This document shows positions 61,624 through 64,000 of a stretch of DNA of 64,000 nt, piece by piece. The notes below the pieces were generated by a model. The model ran no database searches, was not told the DNA's origin, and saw nothing but the letters and a program-made list of their open reading frames with translations. Both the position numbers and the translations under genes were made by a program. Numbering within the stretch: position 1 is the stretch's first letter; every line of letters starts with the position of its first letter. The stretch comes from Acetobacter peroxydans (lineage in GTDB: Bacteria > Pseudomonadota > Alphaproteobacteria > Acetobacterales > Acetobacteraceae), in contig NZ_BJMV01000008.1 in the NCBI RefSeq assembly GCF_006539345.1, positions 62,001 through 126,000 of the forward strand. The letters run 5' to 3'.

Positions 61624-62485
61624 AAATAACCGGCATGATGAACAGGATCATCGGCAGCGTGAGGTAAACCGGCAATTGCGCCGCCCGTGTCTGGTAGCGC
61701 AGCATGGTATCAGCCTGCACATCTTCAGACAGAATGCGCAAATCCTGCGCTATGGGCGACCCCACCTCGAAAGACTGCGCCAGCACGGTGGCTACCTGCC
61801 GCATGACTGGCAGTTCCGTGCGCCGCACCATCTGCCGCAGGGCTTCCTGCCTGTCGGGCATCAGGCTCATATCCCGGGCAGTCAGGCGCAGTTCGCTGGC
61901 CACGCTCGTATTCACTCGCAGCATATCCTGCGCCACACGGTGCATGGCCGCTTCGATCGGCATCCCCGCATCCACGCAGATGGTCAGCATATCCAGCGCA
62001 TCGGCCATGCCGCTTTCAACATCTTGCAGATAACGCCTGCGCCGGGCTGACAAAACCATATCCGGCAGCAGCATCCCACCGATAGGCAGCGCCGCAGGCA
62101 GCACCAGATGAATGATTGAGCCTATATCCACGCTCACGAATACAGCCAGCCCCAGAACGCCCCCCAGCAGAAACAACATGGTTTTGGCGCCGATAAACAC
62201 CGGCAGCAGCCTGTCTGGCTCCTGCGTATTGCGCGAGAGGGTCTGGAACAGCTCATCAAGCGTGCTGCGCGGTAAAATCCGCCGCTGCATCATGAACGAT
62301 CCGACCTCGTACGCCCCACGCAGCAGTGAGAACCGGGCACCGGGCCTGTCCACCGCCTTGGTCGCACGGTAGCGCTGCACCCGCTCCAGCCGGGCGCGAC
62401 GTCGGCCTGATGCCAGACGCGGACGCAGAAACATGCCCCATGCAGCAAAAAGACAGATAACAACAAGAAAAAGAACTGTAGCCAT
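61577..62485 (-). CDS. tadC: TadC, Tad pilus inner-membrane platform protein
   Basis: A 302-residue type II secretion F-domain protein, partner of TadB in the Flp/Tad pilus assembly platform. It has an N-terminal membrane helix, a basic stretch, membrane helices near 105-145, and the cytoplasmic F domain (about 165-265) with SGMADALDMLTICVDAGMPIEAAM and MVRRTELPVMRQVATVLAQSFEVGSPI. A C-terminal helix pair ends the protein. It lies 4 bp after tadB. Confidence 0.92.
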   Translation of the reverse strand: MATVLFLVVICLFAAWGMFLRPRLASGRRRARLERVQRYRATKAVDRPGARFSLLRGAYEVGSFMMQRRILPRSTLDELFQTLSRNTQEPDRLLPVFIGAKTMLFLLGGVLGLAVFVSVDIGSIIHLVLPAALPIGGMLLPDMVLSARRRRYLQDVESGMADALDMLTICVDAGMPIEAAMHRVAQDMLRVNTSVASELRLTARDMSLMPDRQEALRQMVRRTELPVMRQVATVLAQSFEVGSPIAQDLRILSEDVQADTMLRYQTRAAQLPVYLTLPMILFIMPVIFIVVIGPVALSLLGQ

Positions 62486-62489
62486 CGTG

Positions 62490-63458
62490 CTATTTCAGAA
62501 CTTTGGCTGTAATGAAGCGAATGGAGAACAGCCCCAGACACCAGAGTCCTCCCGCCAGAGCCACCACCATGTAACCGCGCGGGTCGGCCAGAAGTCCATT
62601 GAAATAGGCCGGGCTCTGTATTTCCAGCAACAGAACCACAAGCAGGGGCAGGGCCAGCAGCACGTACGATGTCAGCCGAACCTCACCTGCGGCGGCGATC
62701 GCTCTCTTTCTCATGGCCCTGCGCTCACGCAGGGTTTTTTCAAGTGCCGCCATGATATCAACCAGCGCGCCGCCCGTCTCGGCCTGCACCTCGATCACCG
62801 TCGCCATGAAACGGTATTCCTTCACATCAATCCGTTCTGCCATATTGGCAAAAGCCTGCGGCAGGCTCTGCCCCATTGCAATATCCTGCACCAGCCGCGT
62901 GAACTCGAACGCCGTCGGCTGGCTGGCCTCGCGGCACACCAGATCAAGGATACGCGGTAGCGGAATACCCACCCGCAATGAGCGGACAATGACACTGATG
63001 GTATCTGGCAACTGTTCGTACAGACGGGCATTGTAACGCCCGCCTATGTACGTATAGAGCGCCCGCACCCCCAGAATCCAGGCGAGGATTTCCGCAACAA
63101 TGCCGCCGACCCCCAACAGGGCAAAAGCGGGCCAGGCCAGCAGCAGCAGGGCTGCCAGCGCCCCAAACACCACGTAATCGTTTTTTCTGATCGCAGCCCG
63201 CGCCGCCCCGTAATTGACCACTGCGTAAAAAAAACGCCTGCCATGTTCAGCGAGAAAAATAGACAGGACCTGTGCACGACGCACCAACGCCCCCCGCACA
63301 TCAAACGGCCCGCGAAAACGGTCCAACTCGCAGGTTATCCGTTCATTCCGCCGTTCCTGAACACGCAGGCGCCGGTAAACAGCACGCCCCCACAGCCCCC
63401 CAAACAGCGACACAGCCAGAGCCGCCGTGCCAAGCAGCAGGCCCGATGGCACCATCAT
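62490..63458 (-). CDS. tadB: TadB, Tad pilus inner-membrane platform protein
   Basis: A 322-residue F-domain protein with membrane helices at the N-terminus, near 100-140 and near the C-terminus. The conserved cytoplasmic segment contains [23 protein letters not shown] and [31 protein letters not shown]. The ATG at 63458 is chosen because it overlaps the tadA stop (ATGA); an in-frame start ten codons upstream lies inside tadA. Confidence 0.93.
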   Translation of the reverse strand: MMVPSGLLLGTAALAVSLFGGLWGRAVYRRLRVQERRNERITCELDRFRGPFDVRGALVRRAQVLSIFLAEHGRRFFYAVVNYGAARAAIRKNDYVVFGALAALLLLAWPAFALLGVGGIVAEILAWILGVRALYTYIGGRYNARLYEQLPDTISVIVRSLRVGIPLPRILDLVCREASQPTAFEFTRLVQDIAMGQSLPQAFANMAERIDVKEYRFMATVIEVQAETGGALVDIMAALEKTLRERRAMRKRAIAAAGEVRLTSYVLLALPLLVVLLLEIQSPAYFNGLLADPRGYMVVALAGGLWCLGLFSIRFITAKVLK

Positions 63459-64000
63459 GCACAGCTCTCCGCCAGCGTGGCGTTCCATAGTCCGTCCATC
63501 TGGCAGTATTCGAGTTTTTCCTGAAAACTCGGACGGATATTGGAAACCTCGTAACGGGAGAGCAGCCGCCCCCGGCTGTCCTGTCCATCAAAAACAAGCC
63601 GGAACAGATCGTTCATGACGACCGTGCCATTTTCCAGCCCGGCAACGTCCGTCACCTGCATGATACGACGCACGCCATCACGGTTGCGCCCGACATGCAC
63701 GATCATATCCACCGCCCCTACGATCTGCGCCCGTACTACGGGCACCGGCATACTGAGGCTGCCCATCTGCACCATGCTTTCCACACGCGTAATGGCCTCA
63801 CGCGTGTTGTTGGAATGGATGCTCGACATGCTGCCATCATGGCCGGTATTCATGGCCTGTAGCATGTCAAACGCTTCGGCCCCGCGCACTTCCCCCACGA
63901 TGATACGATCAGGCCGCATACGCAGCGCATTGCGCACCAGATCGCGCTGCGTGACTTCGCCCTTGCCTTCGATTGAGGGTGGGCGCGTTTCCATCCGCAC
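63455..64000 (-). CDS. tadA: TadA/CpaF-type pilus ATPase (5' part outside window)
   Basis: The last 181 codons of a secretion ATPase that powers Tad pilus assembly. The visible C-terminal half has the Walker B region [31 protein letters not shown], the His box [16 protein letters not shown], and [20 protein letters not shown]. The Walker A motif and the true start lie beyond the right edge. The ATG-looking residue at the edge is internal. It is the first visible gene of tadA-tadB-tadC on the minus strand. Confidence 0.95.
   Translation of the reverse strand: MRMETRPPSIEGKGEVTQRDLVRNALRMRPDRIIVGEVRGAEAFDMLQAMNTGHDGSMSSIHSNNTREAITRVESMVQMGSLSMPVPVVRAQIVGAVDMIVHVGRNRDGVRRIMQVTDVAGLENGTVVMNDLFRLVFDGQDSRGRLLSRYEVSNIRPSFQEKLEYCQMDGLWNATLAESCA

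Noticed and set aside
1..64000. CRISPR arrays, insertion sequences, prophage or defence islands
   Set aside because: No spaced repeats of array type, no transposase or integrase-like frames and no phage modules were seen; the only tandem repeats noted are those in motE and the CheA linker.

Overview
The window looks like chromosome of an acetic acid bacterium (Acetobacteraceae, Alphaproteobacteria). The case rests on high G+C coding sequence, a complete pqqABCDE operon with a 26-residue PqqA, a rhizobial-type chemotaxis operon, an scpA-scpB-tatB-tatC-serS block, an RpoH-type sigma factor and a Tad pilus locus. The genus is not fixed by what is visible. No insertion sequence, prophage, integrase, rRNA operon or CRISPR array was seen.

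Layout. Positions 1-7640 (minus strand) hold a chemotaxis operon in transcription order: membrane chemoreceptor, STAS protein, cheY1, cheA, cheW, cheR, cheB, cheY2, cheD (cheD runs off the left edge). Positions 8032-14603 (minus) hold a flagellar basal-body operon: motE, a small unknown lipoprotein, fliF, fliG, fliH, fliN, fliO, fliP. The start of motE carries a 19-bp tandem duplication that puts its export signal out of frame. Next come an AT-rich 0.7-kb spacer, an orphan thymidylate-kinase-like gene, a Tad prepilin peptidase gene and tRNA-Arg(CCG). Positions 16875-27283 are mostly housekeeping: a lipoprotein hydrolase, a zinc-finger protein, an SMR pump, serS, tatCB (no tatA), scpBA, a SPOR protein, argS and a dNTPase. 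Positions 27454-31981 (plus) hold erpA, xthA and pqqABCDE. Positions 31994-37620 (minus) encode a CzcCBA-type metal efflux pump, divergent from an unknown secreted protein. A diiron ferritin-like protein, a ClpP-like protease and a proline-rich OmpA-like lipoprotein follow. Positions 41988-47461 (plus) hold alaC, hom, glpX and recJ. rpoH and an rluD-type gene (minus) follow, then a FecCD-type ABC permease and ATPase, selO, ilvE, a TonB-dependent siderophore receptor, polA, a SCO1-like protein and a PlsC-like acyltransferase. The right edge (61577-64000, minus) is tadA-tadB-tadC, with tadA cut by the window end.

How the parts fit. The chemotaxis and flagellar operons together describe swimming motility under CheA-CheY control, but the motE frameshift raises the question whether this strain is motile. 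The pqq operon makes the cofactor of the periplasmic dehydrogenases typical of acetic acid bacteria. The TonB receptor and FecCD/ATPase genes are parts of iron or cobalamin-like uptake without a visible binding protein. The Tad genes and the distant prepilin peptidase point to a surface pilus. Gene calls rest on reading translated sequence and motifs by eye; no database search was run.
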